Assembly (NCBI GenBank): GCA_945897825.1
Contig: CAMDGX010000029.1
Location: 1-48,901, forward strand
DNA length: 48,901 nt
DNA from: Asaia bogorensis
GTDB taxonomy: Bacteria > Pseudomonadota > Alphaproteobacteria > Acetobacterales > Acetobacteraceae
Reading direction: 5' to 3'
The stretch's first letter is position 1. Each line of letters opens with the position of its first letter. The notes beneath the pieces are model-generated. The model worked only from the letters and a program-made list of their open reading frames with translations, did not search any database and was not told the origin of the DNA. A program made the position numbers and the translations under genes. Of this stretch, positions 18,399-26,853 are shown piece by piece.

Positions 18399-19481
18399 TC
18401 AGTGCTCGCGCGCCGCGCGCACCAGCGCCGCCAGCCGGTAAGCCCCGTGAACCATGCGGCTGTAGGGCAGCGCCACGAACAGGGCCAGCACGAAGCCGAG
18501 ATGGATCGCCAGCGTGATGCCCATCGCTGGCGTGGCCCGCACCGCCAGCAGCACGAGCCCGGTCACCGCGACCAGCCAGAGCAGCACCAGCATGGCATAG
18601 TCGGCGCCCAGCAGGCGGCGCGACAGCGGCTCGGGGTCGCCGACGATCTTGAGCCATATCAGGCCGCTGGCGCCCACCGTCATGCCGATACCGCCGACGG
18701 TGCCGAGGATGACCGGCAGGCTGAGGAAATCGTAGGGCGCCTGCAGGCCGAGGCCGTAGTGGTAGAATGTCGCGACGTTGGTCGAGGCGAAGCAGAGCAG
18801 GAAGCCATAGAACAGCAGGTGGTGCAGCTTGCGCCGGGAGGTGGAGAAACCGCCGTCGCGGTCGTTGCAGCCATGGCCGCCGCCGCCGAGATTCTTCAGC
18901 GTCATCGCGTCGCGGAACCCCTGCCACAGGGGCTGGCCGGTGGGCACCGCGCCGCCGCCGGCCGCGCGCCAGAACTTCACGATCGAGACGGCAATCGCCA
19001 CCAGGGCGAAGGTGAAGGTGGAGCCCGCCAGCAGCACCATCACGTTGTGCGGGATCACCGCGTAGAACGCGCCCTCGCCGCGATGGGTGCCGAACAGGCG
19101 GTCCGGCGACTGGAACAGCGCGGTGCCGATCATCACCAGGGCGGTGATCAGCGCGGCGGCGACCGACACGACCGTGCCGTTGCGCTCGAACAGCCGGCCG
19201 AAGGCGCGCGGCCAGGAATACTCGACATAGCTTTCCTGCCGGATCTCCGCGAACACCTTCGGCAGGTTGATGCCGAACTCGTGCGGCGGGGCGTACTGGC
19301 AGGCATAGAAGCAGCCGCGGCAGCCGTGGCAGAGATTGGCGAGGTAGCCGAGGTCGGTCGCCGGGAATTCGCGGCGCAGTTCCATCGCCGGGAACACTGC
19401 GCAGTAGCCCTCGCAGTAGCGGCAGGCGTTGCAGACCTCGAGGTTGCGCCGGGCTTCGGCGATCGCGTCAGTTTCGCGCAT
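18399..19481 (-). CDS. tcuB: TcuB-like iron-sulfur/membrane electron transfer protein (CitB family)
   Basis: Partner of TcuA. In Salmonella TcuB reoxidises the FADH2 of tricarballylate dehydrogenase and passes electrons to the quinone pool. The 360-residue protein has two N-terminal four-cysteine motifs, Cys17/20/23/27 and Cys51/54/57/61, each fitting a [4Fe-4S] cluster. Several membrane helices follow (from about residue 110), with histidines that could bind haem, including one near the end (AIHLGF). The start ATG at 19481 overlaps the end of tcuA by 14 bases. The name rests on family pattern and on the adjacent dehydrogenase; the physiological acid here may differ from tricarballylate. Confidence 0.85.
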   Translation of the reverse strand: MRETDAIAEARRNLEVCNACRYCEGYCAVFPAMELRREFPATDLGYLANLCHGCRGCFYACQYAPPHEFGINLPKVFAEIRQESYVEYSWPRAFGRLFERNGTVVSVAAALITALVMIGTALFQSPDRLFGTHRGEGAFYAVIPHNVMVLLAGSTFTFALVAIAVSIVKFWRAAGGGAVPTGQPLWQGFRDAMTLKNLGGGGHGCNDRDGGFSTSRRKLHHLLFYGFLLCFASTNVATFYHYGLGLQAPYDFLSLPVILGTVGGIGMTVGASGLIWLKIVGDPEPLSRRLLGADYAMLVLLWLVAVTGLVLLAVRATPAMGITLAIHLGFVLALFVALPYSRMVHGAYRLAALVRAAREH

Positions 19482-20865
19482 GCTTCGCGGCCTCCGCGCC
19501 CGCTATCCTACCAAACACGGTGCCGATGGTCATTCCGAACCCGGCCAGGTAGCCCTTGCCGAGGATGTTGCCGGCCATGATCTCGCCCGAGGCGAACAGG
19601 TTGGCGGTCGGCTTGCCCTTGTCCATCAGCACCCGGGCGCGCTCGTTCACCTTCACGCCGAGATAGGTGAAGGTGATGCCGGGGCGCAGCGGGTAGCCGA
19701 TGAACGGGGCGGTATCGATGGTGCGCGCCCAGTTGGTCTTGGGCGGCGTGATGCCTTCGGTGCGGCAGCCGTCGAGCTTGCGGTCGTTGAAGTCGCCGGG
19801 CTGCACGGCGGCGTTGTATTCGCGGACCGTCGCCTCGACCGTGGCGGCGTCCAGCCCCATCTTCTGCGCCAGCTCGCCCACGCTGCCCGCCGTATAGGCC
19901 GGGAACACCGAAGGCATGAACAGCGGCACCGATTTCGCGTCGCAGATCGAATAGGCGATCTGCCCGGGCTGCTGGGCGATCAGCCGGCCCCAGATGGCGT
20001 AGCGCTTCGGCCAGACATCCTCGCCCTCGTCGTAGAAGCGCTGGCCGTCGCGATTGACCACCACCGAGAACGGCACCGAGTCCAGCCGCGTGACGATGCC
20101 GCCGTCGAATTGCGGCGCGCGGGCATCGAGCGCCACGGCGTGGAACTGCGTCGCGTCGCCGATCTGCGCCACGCCCTGGTCGAGCAGGTTCTTCAGCACC
20201 TTTCCCTTGGCGTAGGGCGTGCCGCGGATGACGAAATTGTCGACGGCGTCGCCCCAATACTGGCGCATCCAGTCCAGGTTGCCCTGGAACCCGCCGGAGG
20301 AGGCGATGACGCACTTTGCCCGGACGGTTTCGGGGAACCCCTTGTGGTTGATGTCCACCTCGCGGGCGAAGCCGTCGTCCAGGTGAACGGCGCGCACCTC
20401 GGTGTCGTAGAGGATGTCGACGCCCAGCTTCTCAGCCGTGGCATACACCGCGTTCAGCAGCGCCTTGCCGCCGCCGAGGAAGAAGGCGTTGGTGCGCGAC
20501 AGGCTCAGCGTGCCGGTGAGCGAGGGCTGGAAGCGCACGCCGCATTCCTCGAGGAACGGCAGCGCGGCCTCGCTGGCGCGGATGGTCATGCGGGCGAGGT
20601 GTTCGTCGGTCTGGCCGCCGGTGACGCGCAGCAGGTCGTCCCAGTATTCGTCCTCGAGGTAGGCCTCGGTGAGCACCGAAGTGGGGGCCTGGTGCATGGC
20701 GCGCAGGTTGCGCGTGTGGCGCGAATTGCCGCCGCGCAGGGGCTTGGGCGCGTGTTCCAACACCAGCACGCTGGCCCCGCCCTGGCGCGCGGTCACGGCC
20801 GCGGTCATGGCCGCGTTGCCCCCCCCGATCACCAGCACGTCGTAGATCCGCGTCAGGTCGACCAT
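19468..20865 (-). CDS. tcuA: FAD-dependent tricarballylate dehydrogenase-like protein TcuA
   Basis: Flavoprotein of 465 residues in the fumarate reductase/succinate dehydrogenase-like FAD family. TcuA oxidises tricarballylate to cis-aconitate. The N-terminal FAD motif is VIGGGNAAM at 12-20. The family pattern GGNSRHTRN follows near residue 50, and the C-terminal FAD-contact region reads ASGEIMAGNILGKGYLAGFG. I used the ATG at 20865 (MVDLTRIYDV), which has GGGGGAG upstream; the longer frame lacks support. It is first in the minus-strand run tcuA-tcuB-ABC importer-monooxygenase. No TcuC-type MFS transporter or TcuR regulator lies next to it, so uptake may depend on the ABC importer. Confidence 0.85.
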   Translation of the reverse strand: MVDLTRIYDVLVIGGGNAAMTAAVTARQGGASVLVLEHAPKPLRGGNSRHTRNLRAMHQAPTSVLTEAYLEDEYWDDLLRVTGGQTDEHLARMTIRASEAALPFLEECGVRFQPSLTGTLSLSRTNAFFLGGGKALLNAVYATAEKLGVDILYDTEVRAVHLDDGFAREVDINHKGFPETVRAKCVIASSGGFQGNLDWMRQYWGDAVDNFVIRGTPYAKGKVLKNLLDQGVAQIGDATQFHAVALDARAPQFDGGIVTRLDSVPFSVVVNRDGQRFYDEGEDVWPKRYAIWGRLIAQQPGQIAYSICDAKSVPLFMPSVFPAYTAGSVGELAQKMGLDAATVEATVREYNAAVQPGDFNDRKLDGCRTEGITPPKTNWARTIDTAPFIGYPLRPGITFTYLGVKVNERARVLMDKGKPTANLFASGEIMAGNILGKGYLAGFGMTIGTVFGRIAGAEAAKHARN

Positions 20866-20992
20866 GCATGCTCCCCCTGCCCCGTTTTGCCACGCCGGCG
20901 CGTGCTGGCAACCCCCCTTCGGCCAGGGTGGACGGCCCCGACGGTTGCGGCACACTGCGCGCGGCAGCGAAAGCCCCCGGGGGAGAGTGCAT

Positions 20993-22024
20993 ATGTCCGA
21001 GCTTCTGGCCTACGTGTCCTGCGCCGACGCGCGCGCCATCGTCACCTTCGCGATGGACCGCGCGACCGGGGCGCTGACCCGCCGTGCCAGCACGCCGGTT
21101 CCAGGGCCGGAAGGGGGCAGCATGTCGATGCCGCTGGCGATTTCGCCGGATCGGCGCGTGCTGCATGCCGCGGTGCGCATCGCGCCGTTCCCGTGCAGCA
21201 GCTTCGCCATCGATCCGGCAAGCGGGGCGCTCCGCCACCTGGGCGCGGCGAACCTCGACGACGCCATGGCCTACATCCTGGTCGAGCCTTCGGGCCGCAC
21301 CCTGCTCGCCGCCTCCTACCCCGGCGCGATCGTCACCAGCCACGCCATCGGGCCGGATGGCGCCGTCACCGCCCCCGCGCGCCAGGTGATCGACACGCCG
21401 ATGCGCGCCCACGCGATCATCACCGACGCGGCGGGCTGCCATGCCTACGTGCCGTGCCTTGGCGGCGACGTCGTGCTGCAACTGGCGCTCGATCCAGACT
21501 CCGGGCGGATGACCCAGGTGGGCCGGCTGAAGACCCATGCGGGCTGCGGCCCGCGCCACATGCGCCTCTCTCCCTGCGGCCGCCTCGCCTTCGTGCTGGG
21601 CGAGCTGGATGCCACCATCACCGCCTGCACGGTCGATGCGGCGGGCCGGCTCGTGGCCCAGCAGACGGTCGCCACCCTGCCGCGCGGCTTCGCGGTGCCG
21701 GAGGGCAAGCGCATCATGGCCGCCGACATCCAGCTGAGCCCGGACGGCCGCTTCCTGTATGCCAGCGAGCGCCTTGCCGAGATCCTGTCGGCCTGGCGCG
21801 TCGGCCCGGGCGGCACGCTCTCGCCCATCGGCACCGTCGCCACGGACCCGATGCCGCGCGGCTTCGCCATCGATCCCTCGGGCCGCTTCCTGCTCTGCGC
21901 CAGCCAGACCGCCGGCACGATCCGCACCTACGCCATCGACCCCGACACCGGCGCGCTCGCCTTCCTGGCCTCGACACAGGCCGGCGCCAACGCCAACTGG
22001 ATCGAGTTCCTCGAAACGACCTGA
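20993..22024 (+). CDS. Seven-bladed beta-propeller lactonase family protein
   Basis: Protein of 343 residues in the Pgl/YbhE 6-phosphogluconolactonase (lactonase_7) family, which hydrolyses sugar lactones. The repeated blade pattern is visible as recurring SPDGR/SPCGR turns followed by hydrophobic strands (ISPDRRVLHA, LSPCGRLAFV, LSPDGRFLYA, IDPSGRFLLC). The start ATG at 20993 (MSELLAYVSC) follows a GGGGGAGAG ribosome binding site; the open frame extends to 20864 but without support. It is divergent from tcuA with 127 bases between them. A DUF1330 gene follows 12 bases later, so the two probably form a small operon. The natural substrate could be any aldonolactone. Confidence 0.85.
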   Translation: MSELLAYVSCADARAIVTFAMDRATGALTRRASTPVPGPEGGSMSMPLAISPDRRVLHAAVRIAPFPCSSFAIDPASGALRHLGAANLDDAMAYILVEPSGRTLLAASYPGAIVTSHAIGPDGAVTAPARQVIDTPMRAHAIITDAAGCHAYVPCLGGDVVLQLALDPDSGRMTQVGRLKTHAGCGPRHMRLSPCGRLAFVLGELDATITACTVDAAGRLVAQQTVATLPRGFAVPEGKRIMAADIQLSPDGRFLYASERLAEILSAWRVGPGGTLSPIGTVATDPMPRGFAIDPSGRFLLCASQTAGTIRTYAIDPDTGALAFLASTQAGANANWIEFLETT

Positions 22025-22036
22025 CCCGGACCTCCC

Positions 22037-22462
22037 ATGCACGGCCATATCGACCCGACCAAGGAAAGCTTCGCCCTGTTCCGCGCCGACGACCGGCCAG
22101 GGCCGATCCACATGCTCAACCTGTTGCGCTTCCGCGACCGCGCCGCCTATCCCGATGGCCGCGAGGCCACCGGCGCCGAGGCCTATGCCGCCTATGGCCG
22201 CGACAGCTTCCCGGTGTTCTCGCGCCTGGGCGGGCGCATCGTCTGGCGCGGCAATTTCGAGCTGATGCTGATCGGCCCGGCCGACGAGCGCTGGGATGAG
22301 TGTTTCATCGCCGAATACCCCTCGGTTTCCGCCTTCGTGGCGATGATCCGCGATCCCGTGTATCGGGAGGCCGTGAAACACCGCCAGGCCGCGGTCCTGG
22401 ACTCCCGGCTCGTCCGCATGGCGCCCGCCGCCGCCGGGGCCGGCTTCGGCGGCGGCGTCTGA
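22037..22462 (+). CDS. DUF1330 family protein
   Basis: Small cytoplasmic protein of 141 residues with the DUF1330 ferredoxin-like (dimeric alpha-beta barrel) pattern: an early PIHMLNLLRFRDRA strand, a central GGRIVWRGNFELMLIG, and FIAEYPSVSAFVAMIRDP leading to a short helix. The family has no firmly established biochemical role. A flexible alanine/glycine-rich tail ends the protein. It lies 12 bases downstream of the lactonase on the same strand and is probably co-transcribed with it. Confidence 0.82.
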   Translation: MHGHIDPTKESFALFRADDRPGPIHMLNLLRFRDRAAYPDGREATGAEAYAAYGRDSFPVFSRLGGRIVWRGNFELMLIGPADERWDECFIAEYPSVSAFVAMIRDPVYREAVKHRQAAVLDSRLVRMAPAAAGAGFGGGV

Positions 22463-22470
22463 ATCCTGGC

Positions 22471-22590
22471 ATGCCCGAGGTCGCGCTCCGCCCCGCCACC
22501 GCGGCCGACGCGCCTTTGCTGCGCCGCTGGGAGCGCGAGCCGCACATCATTGCCGCCCTCGGCAGCGACGGCGACTGGAACTGCTGGACC
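22471..22590 (+). pseudogene. Truncated GNAT N-acetyltransferase remnant
   Basis: An ATG at 22471 opens a frame starting MPEVALRPATAADAPLLRRW, which is the usual N-terminus of a GNAT-family acetyltransferase (the first strand and helix of an aminoglycoside 6'-acetyltransferase-like protein). After about 38 residues (…GDGDWNCW) the family-like sequence stops. The frame continues to 22716 as low-complexity arginine/alanine/proline sequence that is a shadow of the opposite-strand gene at 22638-22952. I read this as the 5' end of a gene whose remainder was deleted. The exact break cannot be placed without a homologue alignment. Confidence 0.5.
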
Positions 22591-22637
22591 GCCCATAGGC
22601 GCCCCCGGCCGGCACACGAACAATCGGCAGCCGCCGA

Positions 22638-22952
22638 TCAGGCCGCCTCGGCCAGCACGCCCAGTTCGAAGGTCAGCACCGGGTCCCACGCCGCCAGCGC
22701 GCCCGGCCGCCAGTAGAGTGTCTCCCAATGGCTCGCATGGGGAATGACGCGGAAGGCCGCCACCTTGCCTTCGCCGTGCAGCCAGGCCTCCAGCACCACC
22801 CAGTCGTCGCGCATGCGCGCCACCGCCAACAGCGGCCCGGATTCGAAGCGCCGCGTCGGCGGGCCGTGTTCCGCCTGGGCCAGCGGCATGCGCCGGGTCA
22901 GTTCATGCAGGGCGGAACACACACGGGAGCGGCGAAGGCGTTGCGGTGTCAT
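22638..22952 (-). CDS. Hypothetical protein
   Basis: A 104-residue protein that I do not recognise. The N-terminal 30 residues are basic with a helical look (LRRSRVCSALHELTRRM). The rest appears to be a small beta-rich domain with aromatic residues (RDDWVVLEAW, SHWETLYWRPG), ending in a hydrophobic-acidic tail. There are no signal peptide, membrane helix or cysteine clusters. Codon third positions are GC-rich as in the neighbours, which supports a real native gene. It stands alone, facing the GNAT remnant; the deletion that created the remnant may have its end near this gene's 3' end. Confidence 0.6.
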   Translation of the reverse strand: MTPQRLRRSRVCSALHELTRRMPLAQAEHGPPTRRFESGPLLAVARMRDDWVVLEAWLHGEGKVAAFRVIPHASHWETLYWRPGALAAWDPVLTFELGVLAEAA

Positions 22953-23142
22953 GGCGCGGGCCTAGGGGCTGGAGGGGACCATCCGGCACGGCGCGGCATC
23001 CTCTCCCGATCCGGCGGCACCGGAGGAAGCGACGGGCCCCGGCACGCCGGAGACGCGGCCTTGTCCGACATTCCTCCTGTTGGGGTCAACAACTATCCGT
23101 GAAGATCCGCAACTTTTCGCGTACCTCCCGCGATCGCCTGCC

Positions 23143-24126
23143 TCAGAACCAGTTCGCCTTGTCCACCACGTTGCGCAGCGCGCCGCCCTCGATCATCGCC
23201 CGCGCATTGTCGCGCAGGATGGCATAGCGCCGGTCGTTCAGGTGCGGCCCGTAGCCGGCCATGTGCGGGGTGATCAGCACGCCCGGCATGGTCCACAGCG
23301 GATGGTCGGCGGGCAGCGGCTCCTGCTCGAACACGTCGAGCGCGGCGCCGGCAATCTCGCCGGCCGCCAGTGCCGCGACCAGGTCGTCCAGCTTCGTGGT
23401 CAGGCCACGGCCGATGTTGATGAAGAAGGCGCCGGGCTTCATCCGCCGGAACCGCGCCCGGTTCATGAACCCCTCGGTGGCCGGCGTGTGCGGCACCGTC
23501 AGCACCACGAAATCGGCGCGCGGCAGCAGGTCGTCCAGCGCCTCCGGGCGGTGCAGCTCCGCCACTCCGGGCGGAGGCGAATCCCGCCGAAGGTCGGTGC
23601 CGATCACCTTGATCCCGAATGCCGCCGCCAGCCGCGCCGCCTCCGCGCCGATGCCGCCGAGGCCCACGATCAGCATGGTCGCGTCCGGCAGGTGCACCAC
23701 GCCGTGGTCCTCCGGCGGCTTCTTCCACTCACGCCGCGTCTGCTGCGGGATGTAGCGGTCGAAGCCGCGCGCGAAGGCCAGCACGAAGGCCATGATGTGC
23801 GCGCCGATATGGTCGTTGAAGATCTCGCGGAAATTCGTCGCCACCAGCGGATGCGCCACCAGTTCGGGGAAGTAGAACCCCGGCGGAGGGGCGGCCTGCG
23901 GCGCCTGCAGCCAGCGCAGCCTTGTGGCGCGGGCCAGCAGCGCGGGCGTCAGCGTGCCGAACACCGCGTCGGCATCGCCGATCTCCGCCTCCGCCGCCGC
24001 CATGTCCTCGGCCACCACCACCCGCGCCTCGGCCACCTCGCCGGCCAGGCGCTGCGCCCAGCCGCGCGTGATCGCCGTTTGCGGCGGCAGCATCACCAGC
24101 TTGAAGCCCCGGTTGGCACCGCTCAT
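23143..24126 (-). CDS. D-isomer specific 2-hydroxyacid dehydrogenase family protein
   Basis: NAD(P)-dependent oxidoreductase of 327 residues that interconverts 2-keto acids and D-2-hydroxy acids. The nucleotide-binding motif is GLGGIG at 155-160, and the catalytic set is complete: Arg240 (INIGRG), Glu269 (FEQEP) and His288 (ITPHMAG). An Asp at 178 after the second Rossmann strand (IGTDLRR), followed by arginines, leaves the NAD/NADP choice open. The start at 24126 (MSGANRGFKL) has GGGAGGG upstream; longer versions of the frame are unsupported. It is divergent from the PfkB-type kinase gene, with 70 bases between starts, so the two may share a control region. Confidence 0.9.
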   Translation of the reverse strand: MSGANRGFKLVMLPPQTAITRGWAQRLAGEVAEARVVVAEDMAAAEAEIGDADAVFGTLTPALLARATRLRWLQAPQAAPPPGFYFPELVAHPLVATNFREIFNDHIGAHIMAFVLAFARGFDRYIPQQTRREWKKPPEDHGVVHLPDATMLIVGLGGIGAEAARLAAAFGIKVIGTDLRRDSPPPGVAELHRPEALDDLLPRADFVVLTVPHTPATEGFMNRARFRRMKPGAFFINIGRGLTTKLDDLVAALAAGEIAGAALDVFEQEPLPADHPLWTMPGVLITPHMAGYGPHLNDRRYAILRDNARAMIEGGALRNVVDKANWF

Positions 24127-24196
24127 CCCGCCCTCCCCATCAACGCGCCAGCCGTGCCAGGATCGCGCTCCCCGCGCAAGACAGGCAGGCCAAGCC

Positions 24197-25114
24197 ATGA
24201 AGCCGATCCTCACCCTCACGCTCAACCCTGCCGTGGACATCGCCTGCGCCACCGCGGAGGTGGTGCCCCAGCACAAGCTGCGCACCCATGGCGACCGCAT
24301 GGACCCCGGCGGCGGCGGCGTGAACGTCAGCCGCGTGCTGCACGAGCTCGGCGCGGCGACGCGCGCGGTGGTGCTGTCAGGGGGGGTATTCGGCCGCCAT
24401 CTCGAAACGCTGATCGCCGCCGAGGGGGTCGATGTCATCCCCGTGCCGATCGCCGGCACCACCCGCATTTCCATGACCGTGCATGACGAGCGCGCCGGCC
24501 AGGAATACCGCTTCGTCGGCGAAGGCCCGATGATCCAGCCGGCGGAGATCGAGGCCTGCCGCGCCATCCTGGCCGCGCAGGACAGCGACTGGCTGGTGAT
24601 CAGCGGCAGCCTGCCGCGCGGCGTGTCGCCCGACACGCTGGCGTCCTTGGTGCGCAGCGCCCACGCCGCCAGCCGCCAGGTTGTCGTGGATACGTCCGGC
24701 CCCGCGCTGCGCGCCGCGATCGGCCAGGGCCTCGCCCTCATCAAGCCGAGCCTGCGCGAATTCGAGGAGCTTGTCGGCCGCCCCCTGCCCGACGCCGCTT
24801 CCCAGGACGAGGCGGCGCTGCGCCTGGTGCGCGAAGGGGCGGCCGCGCGCATCGCCGTCAGCCTCTCCGCCGCCGGCGCGCTGCTGGCCACCGCCGAGGG
24901 CGTGGTCCGCCGCCCGGCAATCCCGGTGCGCGCGGTCGGCACGGTCGGCGCAGGCGACAGCTTCCTCGCCGCCATGGTGCTCGCCCTCGCCCGCGGCGGG
25001 CCGCCCACCGACGCGCTGCGCTGGGGGCTGGCCGCCGGGGCCGCCGCCGTCATGGCCACCGGCACCGCCCGGCCGCGGCGCGAAACGATCGAGGCGCTGC
25101 ACGCGGGAAAATGA
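24197..25114 (+). CDS. pfkB: PfkB-family sugar kinase, 6-phosphofructokinase II type
   Basis: ATP-dependent kinase of 305 residues in the ribokinase fold. The overall pattern follows E. coli PfkB closely: TLTLNPAVD at the N-terminus, KLRTHGDRMDPGGGGVNVSR (27-46) in the substrate region, VISGSLPRGV near 134-143 and the catalytic GAGDS motif at 251-255 with Asp254 as base. It would phosphorylate fructose 6-phosphate; fructose 1-phosphate or tagatose 6-phosphate kinases are close alternatives. The start ATG at 24197 follows AGGCAGGC; the frame extends to 23924 without support. It is divergent from the hydroxyacid dehydrogenase. No other glycolytic gene is nearby. Confidence 0.85.
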   Translation: MKPILTLTLNPAVDIACATAEVVPQHKLRTHGDRMDPGGGGVNVSRVLHELGAATRAVVLSGGVFGRHLETLIAAEGVDVIPVPIAGTTRISMTVHDERAGQEYRFVGEGPMIQPAEIEACRAILAAQDSDWLVISGSLPRGVSPDTLASLVRSAHAASRQVVVDTSGPALRAAIGQGLALIKPSLREFEELVGRPLPDAASQDEAALRLVREGAAARIAVSLSAAGALLATAEGVVRRPAIPVRAVGTVGAGDSFLAAMVLALARGGPPTDALRWGLAAGAAAVMATGTARPRRETIEALHAGK

Positions 25115-25161
25115 ATCTCCCCTGGAAACGTCCGCCGTTCCGCGTTTAGGCTTCCCTCCTC

Positions 25162-25185
25162 GCGGTCCCGTCGTCTGGGGACCGC
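25162..25185. promoter_or_regulatory. Perfect 8-bp dyad in the leader of the orphan binding-protein gene
   Basis: GCGGTCCC (25162-25169) and GGGACCGC (25178-25185) form a perfect inverted repeat around an 8-base spacer. It ends 18 bases before the ATG at 25204 and just upstream of the ribosome binding site AGGGAGAG. It could be a repressor operator or an RNA hairpin next to the start site. Confidence 0.4.
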
Positions 25186-25203
25186 CACAGGGAGAGCACG
25201 AAG

Positions 25204-26787
25204 ATGCAACGCAGGAGCCTACTCACCGGCGCCGCCGCCCTCGGCGTGGCCGGCGCTACCGGACTGGCGCGCCCGGCCTACAGCCAAGCGGCGAACCGGG
25301 TGATCAAGTTCATTCCGCAGGCCAACCTCACCAGCCCCGACCCGGTCTGGACCACGGCCATCGTCACGGCCAACCACGCCCACATGGTCTTCGACCAGCT
25401 GTGGAACTTCGACGAGAGCCTGACACCGCACCCGCAGATGCTGGCCGGGGTCGAGACCTCGTCCGACGGCCTGCGCTGGCGCCTCACCCTGCGCGACGGG
25501 CTGGCGTTCCACGATGGCGAGCCGGTTCGCCCGCGCGACTGCATCGCCTCGCTGACGCGCTGGATGCGGCGCGACGGCATGGGCCAGCGCATCGCCGCAC
25601 AACTGGAGGAGATGAAGCCCGTAAACGACAAGGCGTGGGACATCATCCTCAAGAAGCCGTTCCCACTGCTGCCGATGGCGTATGCCAACAACTGCCACAT
25701 CATGCCCGAGCGGCTGGCGCAGACCGACCCGTTCCAGCAGATCCAGGAGATCGTCGGCAGCGGCCCGTTCCGCTTCCTGCGCGACGAATGGGTCGCCGGC
25801 TCGCGCGTGGCCTATGCCCGCAACGAGAAATACGTGCCGCGCAGCGAGAAGCCGTCGAACATGGCCGGCGCCAAGATCGTCAACATCGACCGCGTCGAGT
25901 GGCATATCACCACCGACCCGGCCACCGCGGCGGCGGCCGTCCAGACCGGCGAGATCGACTGGCTGGAGCAGCCGCTGTCCGACCTGCTGCCGGTGCTGCG
26001 CCGCGCCCGCGGCGTGGTGATCGAGCCCAAGGAGATCTTCGGCAATCTCGGCCTCGTGCGCTTCAACCATCTGCACCCGCCGTTCAACAACCAGAAGCTG
26101 CGCCAGGCGCTGCTGGCCGTCATCGACCAGAAGGACTACCTCGCCGCCGTCATGGGCCCAGACAGCGACCTGACCCAGGCCGGCGTGGGCGTGTTCACGC
26201 CCGGCACTCCGCTGGCGTCGGACGAGGCGATGGACAAGCTCAACGGCCCGCGCAACATCGAGGCCGCGAAGAAGCTGGTGGCCGAGTCCGGCTACAAGGG
26301 CGAGCGCGCCGTGGTGATGGCGCCGACCGATTTCGCGGTGATCAACGCCCTCGCGCAGGTCACGCGCGCGCTGTGCGACAAGATCGGCATCAATGTCGAC
26401 TATGTCGCCACCGACTGGGGCGCGCTGGTGCAGCGCCGCGCCTCGCGCGAGCCGGTGGAGAAGGGCGGCTGGTCGATCTTCTGCACCTACGGCGACGGCT
26501 TCACCTTCTCCAACCCCGCCGTCTACACGGCGCTGTGGGGCACCGGCGAGAAGGCGTGGTTCGGCTGGCCGACCTCGCCGCGGATGGAGGCCCTGCGCGA
26601 CGCCTGGTTCGACGCGCCGGACCTCCCCGCCCAGCAGAAGCTCGGCCGCGAGATGCAGAAGCTCGCCTTCGAGGAGGTGCCGTTCATCCCGACCGGGCTG
26701 TGGCGCCTGCCGATCGCCCGGCGCAGCAACGTGACCGACATCCTGGCCGGCACACGTCCGCTGTTCTGGAACCTCAAGAAGGCCTGA
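25204..26787 (+). CDS. ABC transporter substrate-binding protein, family 5 (orphan)
   Basis: Third binding protein of this type in the window, 527 residues. It starts with a twin-arginine-like signal (QRRSLLTGAAALGVAG, residues 2-17) with probable cleavage near YSQA. The body is SBP_bac_5 (LRWRLTLRDGLAFHDGEPV near residue 90, a C-terminal RPLFWNLKKA end). AGGGAGAG precedes the ATG. Unlike the other two, no permease or ATPase genes follow; the next gene is on the opposite strand. It must either use membrane components encoded elsewhere or act as a receptor only. It lies 89 bases after pfkB, with a dyad in the leader. Confidence 0.9.
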   Translation: MQRRSLLTGAAALGVAGATGLARPAYSQAANRVIKFIPQANLTSPDPVWTTAIVTANHAHMVFDQLWNFDESLTPHPQMLAGVETSSDGLRWRLTLRDGLAFHDGEPVRPRDCIASLTRWMRRDGMGQRIAAQLEEMKPVNDKAWDIILKKPFPLLPMAYANNCHIMPERLAQTDPFQQIQEIVGSGPFRFLRDEWVAGSRVAYARNEKYVPRSEKPSNMAGAKIVNIDRVEWHITTDPATAAAAVQTGEIDWLEQPLSDLLPVLRRARGVVIEPKEIFGNLGLVRFNHLHPPFNNQKLRQALLAVIDQKDYLAAVMGPDSDLTQAGVGVFTPGTPLASDEAMDKLNGPRNIEAAKKLVAESGYKGERAVVMAPTDFAVINALAQVTRALCDKIGINVDYVATDWGALVQRRASREPVEKGGWSIFCTYGDGFTFSNPAVYTALWGTGEKAWFGWPTSPRMEALRDAWFDAPDLPAQQKLGREMQKLAFEEVPFIPTGLWRLPIARRSNVTDILAGTRPLFWNLKKA

Positions 26788-26796
26788 CGCATGGCT

Positions 26797-26853
26797 CCCC
26801 TCTCCCGCGCGGCGCGGGGGAGGGGCCGGAAGGGAGGGGCGCCCTGCCCCTCC
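26797..26853. terminator. Bidirectional GC-rich terminator hairpins between convergent genes
   Basis: Two hairpins lie between the stops of the binding-protein gene and the opposite-strand small gene. The first, 26797-26825, pairs CCCCTCTCCCGCG with CGCGGGGGAGGGG with one T-G wobble. The second, 26833-26853, has perfect arms GGAGGGGC and GCCCCTCC around a five-base loop. There is no U-run, so this is stem-only evidence; the first motif resembles a dispersed palindrome common in high-GC genomes. Confidence 0.5.
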
